This document shows positions 31,820 to 40,983 of a stretch of 64,000 nt of DNA, piece after piece. The DNA is taken from contig NZ_AUSW01000015.1 in assembly GCF_000471625.1 (NCBI RefSeq), positions 62,001 through 126,000 on the forward strand, read 5' to 3'. Each line of letters begins with the position of its first letter. Within the stretch, counting starts at the first letter, position 1. The DNA is from Psychrobacter aquaticus CMS 56 (GTDB lineage: Bacteria; Pseudomonadota; Gammaproteobacteria; Pseudomonadales; Moraxellaceae). The position numbers and the translations under genes were made by a program. A model generated the notes under the pieces. It was not told where the DNA came from. It did no database searches and worked only from the letters and a program-made list of their open reading frames with translations.

Positions 31820-32464
31820 ATGATAACCAAACCCTATAATTCTTTGCTACTAGCAGCCTCTATAACTTTAGCTGGCTGTCAGACTATTGCAACTGCGCCA
31901 TCTAAAGATATACCTCACTATGGAAACATAATGACGATGCAAGCAGCAGATATAGATTCAGATGGTGATGGCGTACTTGACGAGATAGACGAATGCCCAG
32001 CCAATCCAGAAAACGTGATAGTAGATGAAAGAGGTTGTCCTTTTACGACTATTGGGGTAGGTCTAAAAATGGAGTATCGGGCTTTTTTTGAAAAAGGTAG
32101 TAGTGCGCTACTTCCAAAGTATCAGCTTGAGCTTGACAAAGTAGCAGAACAGATGAATAAACATGATATCGCTACTATGAAAATTGAAGCTCATGCTTCA
32201 GAGGATGAGATCGATAGGGATTCAAGCTCTTTACCTAAAAATAGAGCTCTGATGGTCAAAAACTATCTTGTTTCAAAACATAACATCGAACCTATTCGTT
32301 TGAGCACTTTTAACTGTGGCGCTAGAGCTCCTATTGCATCGTCTGATACAGAAGAAGGAAAATTCATGAATCGCCGAGTTTATGGACTAGCTACGGAGCC
32401 TGAAAATGAGATAGCTTATCAGCAACCAAACAAAGTAGCTTCGACAATATGCGTCGAGTTTTAA
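31820..32464 (+). CDS. OmpA-family lipoprotein with calcium-binding repeat
   Basis: The 214-aa protein has a lipoprotein signal ending L-A-G-C (Cys about residue 20). A thrombospondin type-3-like repeat (D-S-D-G-D-G-V-L-D-E-I-D-E-C-P, residues 51-65) may bind calcium, then an OmpA-like peptidoglycan-binding domain (about 90-200) has A-x-A-S-E-D-E, S-L-P-K-N-R-A-L-M-V-K-N-Y and a final N-R-R-V-Y pattern. It should anchor the outer membrane to the wall. It is the first host-like gene beyond the prophage. Confidence 0.8.
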   Translation: MITKPYNSLLLAASITLAGCQTIATAPSKDIPHYGNIMTMQAADIDSDGDGVLDEIDECPANPENVIVDERGCPFTTIGVGLKMEYRAFFEKGSSALLPKYQLELDKVAEQMNKHDIATMKIEAHASEDEIDRDSSSLPKNRALMVKNYLVSKHNIEPIRLSTFNCGARAPIASSDTEEGKFMNRRVYGLATEPENEIAYQQPNKVASTICVEF

Positions 32465-32491
32465 ATAATAGTTAACCATCAAAGCTTATAC

Positions 32492-33403
32492 TTATCCCAC
32501 TGCCGAGAAAAATACCATCAGTACTGGTGAGACGATGTTAATAATAAAGCCAAAACTAATCGCCAGTGGCACGACTTTAAGACCCCCTGATTGTTGAATA
32601 ATTGGCAAGGTGAAATCTAAACTGGTCGCACCGCCAAGTCCGACTGCCGCCGATGGGTATTTGCGCATAAATACAGGAATGAACAGCAAGGCAAAAAACT
32701 CACGTACCAAATCATTGAATAATGCCACGCTGCCCCAAACCGCGCCATAAGCGTCGGTCATAACAATTGCGGATAGTGAGTACCAACCAAATCCTGAAGC
32801 AAGTGCCAAGCCCTTAGTCCATGACACGTCCGTAAATAACGCCGCAAAAATAAGCCCACCCGCCAATACTGATAGTGTAAAAATGACACTCATCTCAACG
32901 CCGCGTCTATTCAACATTACTTCTTTGAGCGTGATACCTGAACCCTTTAACCCAATACCGACCAATAAAATCAAGAGCATGAGTAGTGCAGTCATGGTGT
33001 TTTCAGGCGGCATATAAGCGGCTGGCAAGAAATAACCAATGATCATGCCGATCAGCACACAAACCACTTGTGCCAAGCTGCCACGAATACTGACGCGATG
33101 CTCCTTTGATTTTACACTGGGTTTTTTGGCGTGCCATGGGCGCACACGGTCAAACAACATGAGTGCAAACAAACCCGTGCCAATCGTCAATATCGATAGT
33201 ACAGTAACGTATAGTGCGATTTCGCCCAGCTGACTGCCCAGTCCTTCGACCTGTGATAGCTCAATGCCAATAAGCCCTAAAATAATGAAGACCAAATAAG
33301 ATAATCCTTTATCTGCAATTTTGGTCATAGTCGGATGAGAAGGGATGGCAAAGCCAATAAACATTGGCATTAATACCAGAACAAGAGTAATTAAGCTTTG
33401 CAT
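32492..33403 (-). CDS. lysO: LysO-like lysine exporter (DUF340)
   Basis: The 303-aa inner-membrane protein has about eight hydrophobic helices and the family signature G-F-G-W-Y-S-L-S-A-I-V-M-T (residues about 205-217), plus D-L-V-R-E-F-F-A-L and the G-G-A-T-S-L-D-F-T-L-P segment. Members (E. coli YbjE) export lysine and protect from toxic lysine analogues. No operon partner is seen; it converges on the OmpA gene with a 27-base gap. The substrate is inferred from family. Confidence 0.85.
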   Translation of the reverse strand: MQSLITLVLVLMPMFIGFAIPSHPTMTKIADKGLSYLVFIILGLIGIELSQVEGLGSQLGEIALYVTVLSILTIGTGLFALMLFDRVRPWHAKKPSVKSKEHRVSIRGSLAQVVCVLIGMIIGYFLPAAYMPPENTMTALLMLLILLVGIGLKGSGITLKEVMLNRRGVEMSVIFTLSVLAGGLIFAALFTDVSWTKGLALASGFGWYSLSAIVMTDAYGAVWGSVALFNDLVREFFALLFIPVFMRKYPSAAVGLGGATSLDFTLPIIQQSGGLKVVPLAISFGFIINIVSPVLMVFFSAVG

Positions 33404-33499
33404 GGTGGTCGGCTCGCAGCATTTTTAATAAGGCGCTTTTGACAAGGCATTTTTAAGAAACTGAAGATTGTATCACACCACCAAAAAAATACGGACTAC

Positions 33500-33673
33500 T
33501 AAGGCGTGTCCTCAATCTGAACGAGGATGACTAAATGGCCTAAAAATGGCTAAATATTCGCCAAACTGTGTTAAATAGCTGGTTAATAGCCTGATATTAT
33601 CGGCGCTATTTTCCTTGTTTGGCTTCAATTCATCTCATTTTTATGACCATTTTCAAAATGAGGACATGCCTTA
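33500..33673. mobile_element. MITE-like element with 15-bp terminal inverted repeats
   Basis: TAAGGCGTGTCCTCA at 33500-33514 and TGAGGACATGCCTTA at 33659-33673 are inverted repeats with a single mismatch. The 174-bp unit has no intact gene; a broken frame on the - strand (V-W-R-I-F-S-H-F then stop) may be a transposase remnant. The right repeat contains the nadB stop codon. Only one copy is in the window. Confidence 0.6.
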
Positions 33674-35638
33674 AATTTCTAGCAGTCTATGATCGTCCTG
33701 AGTTGAATGTGGATAAGGTTGAGCGGCTTTTACAGATTGATTAAAGTCAGTATGTTGATGATAAAGCTGGTCTGATAGTGACTCAATCACACTGGTCAGC
33801 GGCATTGTCGCTAAAGTTGGACAGTCTTTTCGATAATGCCCACCGCGGCTCTCAAAACGCTGATAAGCAGACTGAATAATCAAGGTCGCTAATTGTAACT
33901 GCCTCGCCAGTTGCAAGTATGCAAGTTCGTCAACGACCATCACACTGCTTTTATCATGAGCATCGGATTGATGAGGCAACGCAGCACGGGTAAGCCACTG
34001 TTGCCATGCTTGTATTTGTGTCAGCGCTTGTTCTAATGCGTCAGCGCACCGCGTGATGCCCATATGATCAGTCATCAACGTTTTTAACTCAGCCGTTACT
34101 TTGGTAATATCGGGTTTTAGCAGACTGTCAGGGTCAAATTTGCCTTTACTATTATTCTCACCATATTTATTAAATACAGGTGAAGGGAGCTTGATAAATT
34201 GAGCATGTGCAATGCGTGGTGGCGTCCATATATCGGTGAGAGTTTTTTCGGTAGTGGCATAAGACGATGTTGGCAATACTGTTGTAAATGAGTCTGTTTC
34301 ACGCGCAGTTACGTTTTTCAGATAACGCGGCAAATCCTTGGCGATATTGCGTCCGACCACCACGCATTCCAATAAAGAGTTGCTTGCCAAGCGGTTTGCC
34401 CCATGCAAGCCCGTATAAGCGACTTCACCAGCAGCATAAAGCCCTGCCACATCGGTCAAACCATTTGCGCAAGTGACCACGCCGCCGCAGCTATAATGGG
34501 CAGTCGGAGCAACTGGAATAGGATCAACAGTCATATTAATGCCAAGCGCTCGCAAGGTTTGGTCAATTTGTGGAAAATGCGCCCGCAAAAATGTCGCTGG
34601 CAAGTGGCTGACATCAAGGTGTACATAACCAAGTTTATTGTGATGAATCTGCTCTGCTATAGCCCGCGCGACGATATCTCGCGGTGCCAGCTCAGCTCGT
34701 GCGTCAACATCCAGCATAAAGCGGGTCCCAGTTTGCGGACAATACAGTCGCCCACCTTCACCGCGTAACGCTTCCGATATCAAAAAGCTGCTGTCAGCAA
34801 GTGCTAAACCTGTCGGATGAAATTGGATAAATTCCAGATTTGCTAAGCGGCATCCTGCTTGCCACGCCATCATAACGCCATCGCCGACACAGACATTGGG
34901 GGCGCTGGCACGCTTAAACAATTGACCTAAGCCACCACTAGCCAGTACGACTGTACGACTACGAAAGGTAAATTGACGCTGATTGATATGGTCAAACACC
35001 AGCGCGCCTTGGCAATGTTTAATCCTCGCATGAGGGTTCAGCTGGCTATCAGTGAATGGCGAGGTGAGTAACGTCAACGCTTCATGATAGGGTAAAATAG
35101 TAATGTTGGTTGCAGCATGTGCTTTTATGTTCAACGCTTCCATAATATGCCGACCAGTGGCGTCATCGGCATGCGCCACTCGGCGACAGCCATGACCGCC
35201 TTCTTGGGTTAAATGTAAGTCACTGGTGTGCAACTCGGTTAGCGGTTTTTTTTTGGCATTTTGTTGAGAGATTTGGGTATCAGGGTTTTGGGTAAATGGC
35301 ACACCTTGCTCACATAACCATTGCACGGCCTGCTGCCCAGCGCTGAGAATGCTGGTCGTGTGCTCAATCTCACACAATCCGGCGCCAGCGATCAGCGTAT
35401 CGGCGATATGGTCAGTGACGGAGTCGTTTTTATCCAAACTGGCTGCGATACCGCCTTGGGCATAGTGGCTTGAGCAAACCTCAAGTGCGTCTTTGCTCAA
35501 TACCGTGATATTCAGCGACTTTGGCAAAGATAGCGCGGTGCTCAACCCTGCCAGCCCAGCCCCGATGATGAGGACATCCGTTTGTCTTGTGTCATCAGCG
35601 TCATTGCCTACTGCTTCTGCTTTGAATGCCTCACTCAT
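33671..35638 (-). CDS. nadB: L-aspartate oxidase
   Basis: NadB oxidises L-aspartate to iminoaspartate, the first step of de novo NAD synthesis, with FAD. At ~655 aa it is longer than the usual 540. The FAD-binding G-A-G-L-A-G is near residue 26; H-Y-A-Q-G-G-I-A-A, H-T-x-x-L-H-L-T-Q-E-G-G-H-G-C-R-R and G-A-N-R-L-A-S-N-S-L-L-E are present. Start 35638 lies right after the nadA stop with GGAG upstream; a start at 35692 would overlap nadA by 53 bases. Extra length is in the C-terminal half. Its stop is formed at the edge of the MITE-like element. Confidence 0.95.
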   Translation of the reverse strand: MSEAFKAEAVGNDADDTRQTDVLIIGAGLAGLSTALSLPKSLNITVLSKDALEVCSSHYAQGGIAASLDKNDSVTDHIADTLIAGAGLCEIEHTTSILSAGQQAVQWLCEQGVPFTQNPDTQISQQNAKKKPLTELHTSDLHLTQEGGHGCRRVAHADDATGRHIMEALNIKAHAATNITILPYHEALTLLTSPFTDSQLNPHARIKHCQGALVFDHINQRQFTFRSRTVVLASGGLGQLFKRASAPNVCVGDGVMMAWQAGCRLANLEFIQFHPTGLALADSSFLISEALRGEGGRLYCPQTGTRFMLDVDARAELAPRDIVARAIAEQIHHNKLGYVHLDVSHLPATFLRAHFPQIDQTLRALGINMTVDPIPVAPTAHYSCGGVVTCANGLTDVAGLYAAGEVAYTGLHGANRLASNSLLECVVVGRNIAKDLPRYLKNVTARETDSFTTVLPTSSYATTEKTLTDIWTPPRIAHAQFIKLPSPVFNKYGENNSKGKFDPDSLLKPDITKVTAELKTLMTDHMGITRCADALEQALTQIQAWQQWLTRAALPHQSDAHDKSSVMVVDELAYLQLARQLQLATLIIQSAYQRFESRGGHYRKDCPTLATMPLTSVIESLSDQLYHQHTDFNQSVKAAQPYPHSTQDDHRLLEI

Positions 35639-35639
35639 G

Positions 35640-36779
35640 TTAAGCGGCTCCAACGTTTGCAAATAGGGTGCGGTCTTTGACGATATCGCCACTGGCGGCT
35701 ACTCGCTGTTTTTGCGATTCGGCAAAATCAAGCATACGCTGTAGCGGTTTTTTGGCTGCGGTTGCCAGCTCAGGCGTCATCAGCACTTCGCCAGTATGAT
35801 GAGTGAGACACTGCTCAATCCCTTGCAAGCCATTCATCGCCATCCACGGACAAAAGGCACAGCTTTTGCAACTGGCGCTCTCACCAGCGGTAGGCGCGGC
35901 CAAAAAGCGTTTGTGCGGCGAGCGTTTTTGCATCTCATGCAAGATGCCTAGGTCGGTCGCGACGATAAAAGTTTCGGCATCCATTTCATAAGTTGATTGC
36001 AACAGCTTACTGGTCGAGCCAACCACATCGGCAAGCGCAACGACACTATCAGGTGACTCAGGATGTACCAATACTTTTGCGTTTGGATGCTCATTTTTTA
36101 ATTGCATGAGCTCCGTTGCTTTAAATTCGTTATGCACTAGACATGAGCCTTGCCAGAGCAACATGTCTGCCCCTGTTTGCTGCGCGATATATTTACCCAA
36201 ATGACGGTCGGGCCCCCAAATGATAGGCTCGCCTTGTGCATGTAAATGCCGCACGATATCGATACCCACTGACGAGGTCACCACCCAATCAGCCCGCGCT
36301 TTGACAGCAGCACTGGTATTGGCATAAACGACCACGGTGCGCTCTGGATGGGCATCACAAAAGGCAGAGAACTCATCAGCAGGGCAGCCCAAATCAAGCG
36401 AGCATTCTGCCTCCAAGTCTGGCATCAGTACCGTTTTTTCCATACTTAATATCTTGGCGGATTCACCCATAAAACGCACACCAGCGACTACCAATGTTTG
36501 CGCGCTATGTGCTTGACCAAAGCGCGCCATCTCTAGCGAGTCACCAACGCAGCCACCCGTCGCTAATGCCAAATCTTGAATGAAGGGATCGACATAATAA
36601 TGGGCGACCAGCACGGCATTGTTGTCCTGCAATAACTGCTTAATATTTTCTTCCACTTTAATGCGTTCTGTACGTGGCAAATCTACGGGTATTTTGGCTT
36701 TGGCATATTCGACATTCATTTGCGTTGCAATGCGACTGTCAGTGCTCATCATGGGCGCGTCATACGGATAAGTTTTCAT
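35640..36779 (-). CDS. nadA: Quinolinate synthase A
   Basis: NadA condenses iminoaspartate with dihydroxyacetone phosphate to quinolinate using a [4Fe-4S] cluster. The ~379-aa protein has the family segments [13 protein letters not shown] (about 60-72), cluster Cys in S-L-D-L-G-C-P, and the [13 protein letters not shown] region (about 305). ATG 36779 is preferred (AAGG upstream); the frame to 36815 adds a Cys-rich tail not typical of the family. It forms an operon with nadB, gap 1 base, and has an NrtR-type palindrome upstream. Confidence 0.95.
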   Translation of the reverse strand: MKTYPYDAPMMSTDSRIATQMNVEYAKAKIPVDLPRTERIKVEENIKQLLQDNNAVLVAHYYVDPFIQDLALATGGCVGDSLEMARFGQAHSAQTLVVAGVRFMGESAKILSMEKTVLMPDLEAECSLDLGCPADEFSAFCDAHPERTVVVYANTSAAVKARADWVVTSSVGIDIVRHLHAQGEPIIWGPDRHLGKYIAQQTGADMLLWQGSCLVHNEFKATELMQLKNEHPNAKVLVHPESPDSVVALADVVGSTSKLLQSTYEMDAETFIVATDLGILHEMQKRSPHKRFLAAPTAGESASCKSCAFCPWMAMNGLQGIEQCLTHHTGEVLMTPELATAAKKPLQRMLDFAESQKQRVAASGDIVKDRTLFANVGAA

Positions 36780-36865
36780 AAGGACAACCTTTTTGGTGCA
36801 ATAACGACAACTCATATGCCGTTAAAAGTGGGTCAATTAAATACCGCTCAAAAAAAGTATCTTAA

Positions 36866-36886
36866 TTATGCTCGTTTTGAGCATAA
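36866..36886. promoter_or_regulatory. Candidate NrtR operator upstream of nadA
   Basis: Perfect inverted repeat TTATGCTC-N5-GAGCATAA in the divergent nadA-nrtR intergenic region, 87 bases before nadA. A nearly identical site lies upstream of nadC. The binding protein is inferred from context. Confidence 0.7.
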
Positions 36887-37109
36887 ATACAAGCATTTTT
36901 TATTGCTATGATTACAAAGGTGCGGGTTTAGGGAGAGCTTTTTTGTGATTTATGGTCAGCTCACAATAAAAAGAGTCGCTCCCAATCTCGCATATTTACA
37001 ACGGCAGCCTATGATAGTTTTAGATTCACGCTATACTAAGTCACGCTATTAATACGCCGTTTTACAGTTTTCTTATCACACTCAACCATAAAGGATAATC
37101 CTTAAAGTC

Positions 37110-38159
37110 ATGACGTTGTCTTATTCACATGCGCATCAACAAGGTAGTGGCACGACAGAAGTGGTCGCGGTACTGGTTGCTATTACAGATCATACGGCTC
37201 GGGTCTTAACGGTCGATCAAGGTAAATTATTGCCCAATGGCCCGCTCATGCCATTACATCGCTCATTGCAAGCTGGCGTGCGGCAATGGGTTGAGGAGCA
37301 AACCCAGCAACCGCTTGGTTATTTGGAGCAGCTATATACCTTTGTTGATACCAATAGGCGCAACATTGATGGTCATGCATTGGTCTATGTCAGTTATCTA
37401 GGCTTGGTACAAGAGCAAGAGGCGCAGACGCAGCCATTACAAAGTCAGGCATTGTGGCGTGATTGGTATGATTATTTCCCATGGGAAAATCACTTGGATG
37501 GTATGCCAAGTATGATTGTGGATTTTATTGTGCCTGCTTTATTAGACTGGGTAGATAAGGCAAAAGATACCGTTACCCAGCAGCGTCGGCGTCAGCGTGT
37601 CGAGTTGTGCTGGGGATTGACTGAGCTGATGTTGACCAGCGGTGAATCAAAAGATATAAATGCTGGCAGTGAGACAACAAGCGATAGTACATATGAAGGT
37701 AAAGAGTGGGTTGCTGAGCATGTGTTATTGCGTTATGAGATGCTTTATGAAGCGGGGCTGATACCTGAAGCACCGACTTATCTACCCAGTCCGCAAAAAA
37801 ATAGCTTGCCTGCGGATTGGTCACAGTTCATCGGCGTGCCCATGTACTACGATCATCGCCGCGTGATTGCCACTGCTATCTCAAGACTGCGTGCTAAGAT
37901 CGAATATCGTCCTCTTATCTTTGGTTTGATGCCAGATGTCTTTACTTTATCGCAGTTACAGCAAAGCGTAGAAGCCTTGTCTGGTGTGCGTTTGCACAAA
38001 CAAAATTTCCGCCGTTTGCTTGATTCGCAAAATTTAGTGATAGAAACAGGACGGAGCAGTAGCGCTCAGCGCGGCCGTCCTGCCAAGCTTTATCGCTTTC
38101 GTCATGATATTGAACTGCAGAGTTTGCTGATGGATAGCAAATTGCCCAAACGTAAATAA
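37110..38159 (+). CDS. nrtR: NrtR-type transcription regulator of NAD metabolism
   Basis: The 349-aa protein has a Nudix-like N-terminal domain (about 15-150) whose catalytic Nudix box is degenerate, and a C-terminal winged helix (about 255-340) with F-T-L-S-Q-L-Q-Q-S-V, F-R-R-L-L, and G-R-P-A-K-L-Y-R-F, the NrtR signature. NrtR represses NAD genes and is released by ADP-ribose-type ligands. The context fits: nadA-nadB are divergent and nadC follows on the same strand. An acidic insert (about 175-200) is unusual. AAAGGA lies upstream of the ATG. Confidence 0.88.
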   Translation: MTLSYSHAHQQGSGTTEVVAVLVAITDHTARVLTVDQGKLLPNGPLMPLHRSLQAGVRQWVEEQTQQPLGYLEQLYTFVDTNRRNIDGHALVYVSYLGLVQEQEAQTQPLQSQALWRDWYDYFPWENHLDGMPSMIVDFIVPALLDWVDKAKDTVTQQRRRQRVELCWGLTELMLTSGESKDINAGSETTSDSTYEGKEWVAEHVLLRYEMLYEAGLIPEAPTYLPSPQKNSLPADWSQFIGVPMYYDHRRVIATAISRLRAKIEYRPLIFGLMPDVFTLSQLQQSVEALSGVRLHKQNFRRLLDSQNLVIETGRSSSAQRGRPAKLYRFRHDIELQSLLMDSKLPKRK

Positions 38160-38254
38160 TTGCTAAAGATCTATGGGTTTTAATGCTTATCAAACCTTAC
38201 TGGATGAATAAAGTGATGCGCCTGTCTTGCGAGGCGATGAACTTTACGCTATAT

Positions 38255-38275
38255 TTATGCTCATTTTGAGTTTAA
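38255..38275. promoter_or_regulatory. Second candidate NrtR operator, upstream of nadC
   Basis: TTATGCTC-N5-GAGTTTAA: the left arm and spacer T-run match the nadA site; the right arm differs at two positions. It lies about 190 bases before nadC. Confidence 0.6.
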
Positions 38276-38329
38276 TTATCTAGAGTTGATATCGCTATAG
38301 TTAGATCAATATAAAAAAGAGTCAGCGGG

Positions 38330-38395
38330 ACTGGGATAAATTTTTTGTAGCATCGAGCTGCAACGGCACAGCAAGCAAGAAAAATTTGTACCAGT
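38330..38395. repeat. Imperfect inverted repeat in nadC leader
   Basis: Arms of 16-17 bp (ACTGGGATAAATTTTTT and AAAAATTTGTACCAGT) pair with two mismatches across a 33-bp loop. It could be a MITE-like relic or RNA structure. Confidence 0.6.
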
Positions 38396-38442
38396 CGCGC
38401 ATTATAATGTCGCTTATCCATTGTATTTAGTATTGACTATAG
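38380..38442. repeat. Intergenic repeat, copy 1
   Basis: This 63-bp segment shares about three quarters of its bases, without gaps, with 41729-41791. The common core includes ATTTGTACCAGTC and TATCCATT and ends in a TATAG that may serve as -10. In both places the copy lies shortly before a gene start. Confidence 0.65.
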
Positions 38443-38464
38443 CGTGTTTATATAAGGGCAAAAA

Positions 38465-39325
38465 ATGACAGTTAAAACAGAGCCAGCATTGGATGAGGTT
38501 TTGCTAAGACCATTGGTGCAAGCGGCTTTAACCGAAGATTTGGGCAGACGCGGCGACGTCACTTCGCAAGCGACTATTCCAGACGATATGCAAGCACAAT
38601 TGCAGATTAAGGCGCGTCAGGCGGGTGTGATATGTGGTATGGATTTGGCACGTCTATCTTTTGCGTTGGTCGATGCTCAAATTGAATTTATAGCGCACGT
38701 CACGGATGGAGAGAGGGTCGCTGCAGGTACCGTTTTGGCAGTCGTTCGTGGTAATGCTCGTCACTTATTGACGGCAGAGCGTACAGCACTCAATTTTATG
38801 ACCCATCTTAGTGGGATTGCGACAGATACGAAAAACATTGTCGATAGCATCGCCGAGTACCCAGCGCAAATTACCTGTACGCGTAAGACCATTCCGGGCT
38901 TACGCATCATTCAAAAATACGCGGTACGCTGCGGTGGTGGGCGCAATCACCGCTTGGGGTTGGATGATGCCATTTTAATTAAAGACAATCACATTGCCAT
39001 TGCTGGCGACATCAAGACCGCCATTCAACAAGCGCAAGAGTTTGCCGGGCATCTGATTCCAGTCGAAGTTGAAGTCGATACATTGGAGCAACTAGCGCAA
39101 GCCTTAGATGCTGGCGTGAGCTTGGTATTGCTGGATAATATGGCGCCTGAGGCATTGTCGCAGGCGGTCGCGATGTGTAAAGGTCGTGCCAAAACAGAGG
39201 CATCGGGTGGCATTACACCTGAGACTGTACAGGCAGCCGCAAAAACAGGCGTTGATTTTATCGCGATGGGATATTTGACGCACAGTAGCACGGCGCTAGA
39301 TATCGGTTTGGATTTTAGTGCATAG
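38465..39325 (+). CDS. nadC: Nicotinate-nucleotide pyrophosphorylase (carboxylating)
   Basis: NadC converts quinolinate and PRPP to nicotinate mononucleotide. The 286-aa protein has the full family set: L-x-E-D-L-G-R-R-G-D-V-T-S (residues 20-32), the N-F-M-T-H-L-S-G-I-A-T segment, T-R-K-T-I-P-G-L-R (about 139-147), K-Y-A-V-R-C-G-G-G-R-N-H-R-L-G-L, D-N-H-I and the late E-A-S-G-G-I. It completes the de novo route with NadA and NadB and is preceded by a candidate NrtR site. Confidence 0.96.
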   Translation: MTVKTEPALDEVLLRPLVQAALTEDLGRRGDVTSQATIPDDMQAQLQIKARQAGVICGMDLARLSFALVDAQIEFIAHVTDGERVAAGTVLAVVRGNARHLLTAERTALNFMTHLSGIATDTKNIVDSIAEYPAQITCTRKTIPGLRIIQKYAVRCGGGRNHRLGLDDAILIKDNHIAIAGDIKTAIQQAQEFAGHLIPVEVEVDTLEQLAQALDAGVSLVLLDNMAPEALSQAVAMCKGRAKTEASGGITPETVQAAAKTGVDFIAMGYLTHSSTALDIGLDFSA

Positions 39326-39425
39326 GTTAAGTTTTTGATATTTTTTAGTGAAACGTATCAAAGCGCTTACATAGAAATATTTAGGCAAAGTTAAGCGGTT
39401 TATTGACCTATCTGCCTATGTTACA

Positions 39426-40160
39426 ATGCCATTTCTAAACGCCTATCGGGTCATCGTTGCACTCGCACGATGGCCATACTTTTTGTACAAGTTGTATCAA
39501 TATACAAGCGAGCGCTCAGTGAATACTGAAATTATCAAGATAATCTTGGCCTTTATGGTATTGATTAACCCTTTTAGCGCCTTAACGTTATTCTTGGATT
39601 TGACCCGTGGTTATTCGATGAATAATCGACGTAAAGTTGCGCGGGTTGCTTGTTTGACTATTTTTATTACCATCAGCTTCTTTACCATAGCAGGTGAAGG
39701 GCTACTAAAAACACTGGGTATTTCCATCGGCTCTTTTCAGTTAGCAGGTGGTATATTGGTATTTTTGATTGCGCTGAATATGATGAATGGCGAGGGCAAT
39801 CCTGTTAAGCCTGATCAAGAAAATTTTGATGTTGATCATGTACAAGATGCACCCCCAACGATGGCCTCTGCTGTCGTACCGCTGGCTATTCCTATGATGA
39901 TTGGACCGGGCGGTATTTCAACGGTTATCATTTACTCTTCACAAGTTTCTGGCGTTCTGCAAGTATCCGCTATATTAATCGCTGGATTATTCATCAGTCT
40001 GTTTTGTTATTTGGCCTTAATGGCAGCAGGTCGTATCAGTCGTTTATTGGGTGATACAGGACTTAATATCATGAGCCGCATCATGGGCATGTTACTGGCT
40101 GCGGTTTCTATTGAAATTATTGTCAACGGTCTGCGTACCTTATTTCCCGATTTGGTGTAG
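39426..40160 (+). CDS. MarC-family membrane protein
   Basis: The 244-aa inner-membrane protein has six hydrophobic helices. Family marks are I-N-P-F-S-A-L near residue 46, G-S-F-Q-L-A-G-G-I-L-V-F-L-I-A-L-N-M near 100, A-V-V-P-L-A-I-P-M-M-I-G-P-G near 150 and M-S-R-I-M-G-M-L-L-A-A near the end. The function of MarC proteins is unknown. A GTG start at 39519, just before the first helix, would suit the family better than ATG 39426, which lacks a ribosome site. Confidence 0.8.
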   Translation: MPFLNAYRVIVALARWPYFLYKLYQYTSERSVNTEIIKIILAFMVLINPFSALTLFLDLTRGYSMNNRRKVARVACLTIFITISFFTIAGEGLLKTLGISIGSFQLAGGILVFLIALNMMNGEGNPVKPDQENFDVDHVQDAPPTMASAVVPLAIPMMIGPGGISTVIIYSSQVSGVLQVSAILIAGLFISLFCYLALMAAGRISRLLGDTGLNIMSRIMGMLLAAVSIEIIVNGLRTLFPDLV

Positions 40161-40231
40161 TGGCTTTCTACCCATTCAGCGATTCAATCGACTTTCCAGT
40201 AAATATCATTGTATTTTTATAAGTGGCTTTT

Positions 40232-40834
40232 TTAACTTTGATACAAGTGCCACGCCAGATATAACATCAATATACCTACCAACCCATCAAGTATATTCCA
40301 CGCTTTTGGTTTGGCAAATAAAGGCCTAAGTAGACGAGCACCATATCCTAAAGCAAAGAAGAAAAAGAACGACGCACTAACGGCACCTGCTGCAAAGGTC
40401 AGCTTGCTGCTTGCGCCTGTTGAAACCATGCCAACAAGCACCAATGTATCTAAGTAGACGTGTGGGTTGAGCCAAGTAAAACCAAAGCACAGTAGCAAGG
40501 CTTTTTTTAAGCTGGTTACGACTTGTCCATCGATGGTCAGTGCATGTGAGACACGCATACTGGCATATAAGCTCTGTAATCCATAACCCAGCAAAAATAT
40601 CACCCCAGCAAATTTTGCGATGTCTACCACTTGCGGATAACGTGCTGTCACCGCGCCAAAGCCACCAACACCTGCAGATATCAACACCGCATCACTCACG
40701 GCACAAAATAGACAAACAAAAAATATGTGCTCGCGTTTGAGTCCTTGTTTGAGTACAAATGCATTTTGTGAGCCAATTGCGATGATGAGCGATAACCCAA
40801 GTAAAAATCCAGAAATATAATCGTGCGTGTTCAT
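40232..40834 (-). CDS. LysE/ArgO-family amino-acid exporter
   Basis: The ~200-aa membrane protein has six helices and the LysE/ArgO signatures G-L-S-L-I-I-A-I-G-S-Q-N-A-F-V-L-K-Q-G (residues 11-29), C-A-V-S-D-A-V-L-I-x-A-G-V-G-G-F-G, and T-W-L-N-P-H-V-Y-L-D-T. Such exporters expel basic amino acids, chiefly arginine or lysine. ATG 40834 fits the family start; upstream alternatives add a poorly matching tail. No ArgP/LysG regulator is adjacent. Confidence 0.85.
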   Translation of the reverse strand: MNTHDYISGFLLGLSLIIAIGSQNAFVLKQGLKREHIFFVCLFCAVSDAVLISAGVGGFGAVTARYPQVVDIAKFAGVIFLLGYGLQSLYASMRVSHALTIDGQVVTSLKKALLLCFGFTWLNPHVYLDTLVLVGMVSTGASSKLTFAAGAVSASFFFFFALGYGARLLRPLFAKPKAWNILDGLVGILMLYLAWHLYQS

Positions 40835-40983
40835 AATAATGTGCTTACTTAGTGGGTTAAAAGTTAGAAAGGGTGACATTTTGTTTACTGGCAGCGCCAA
40901 AAAAAGCTGTTAAGATACGCTATTGAATGAATGTATGCAATACGGGCACAATATGAACGCACTGAGTGAGGGGCTAGTAGGTC

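Larger units (their letters stand above)
38160..38464. other. nrtR-nadC intergenic region with regulatory site and inverted repeat
   Basis: The 305-bp spacer contains a second NrtR-type site (38255-38275) and a 66-bp inverted repeat (38330-38395) whose right arm begins a repeat shared with 41729-41791. TATAGC/TATATA-like elements near 38440-38455 may be the nadC promoter. No gene is seen. Confidence 0.6.
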
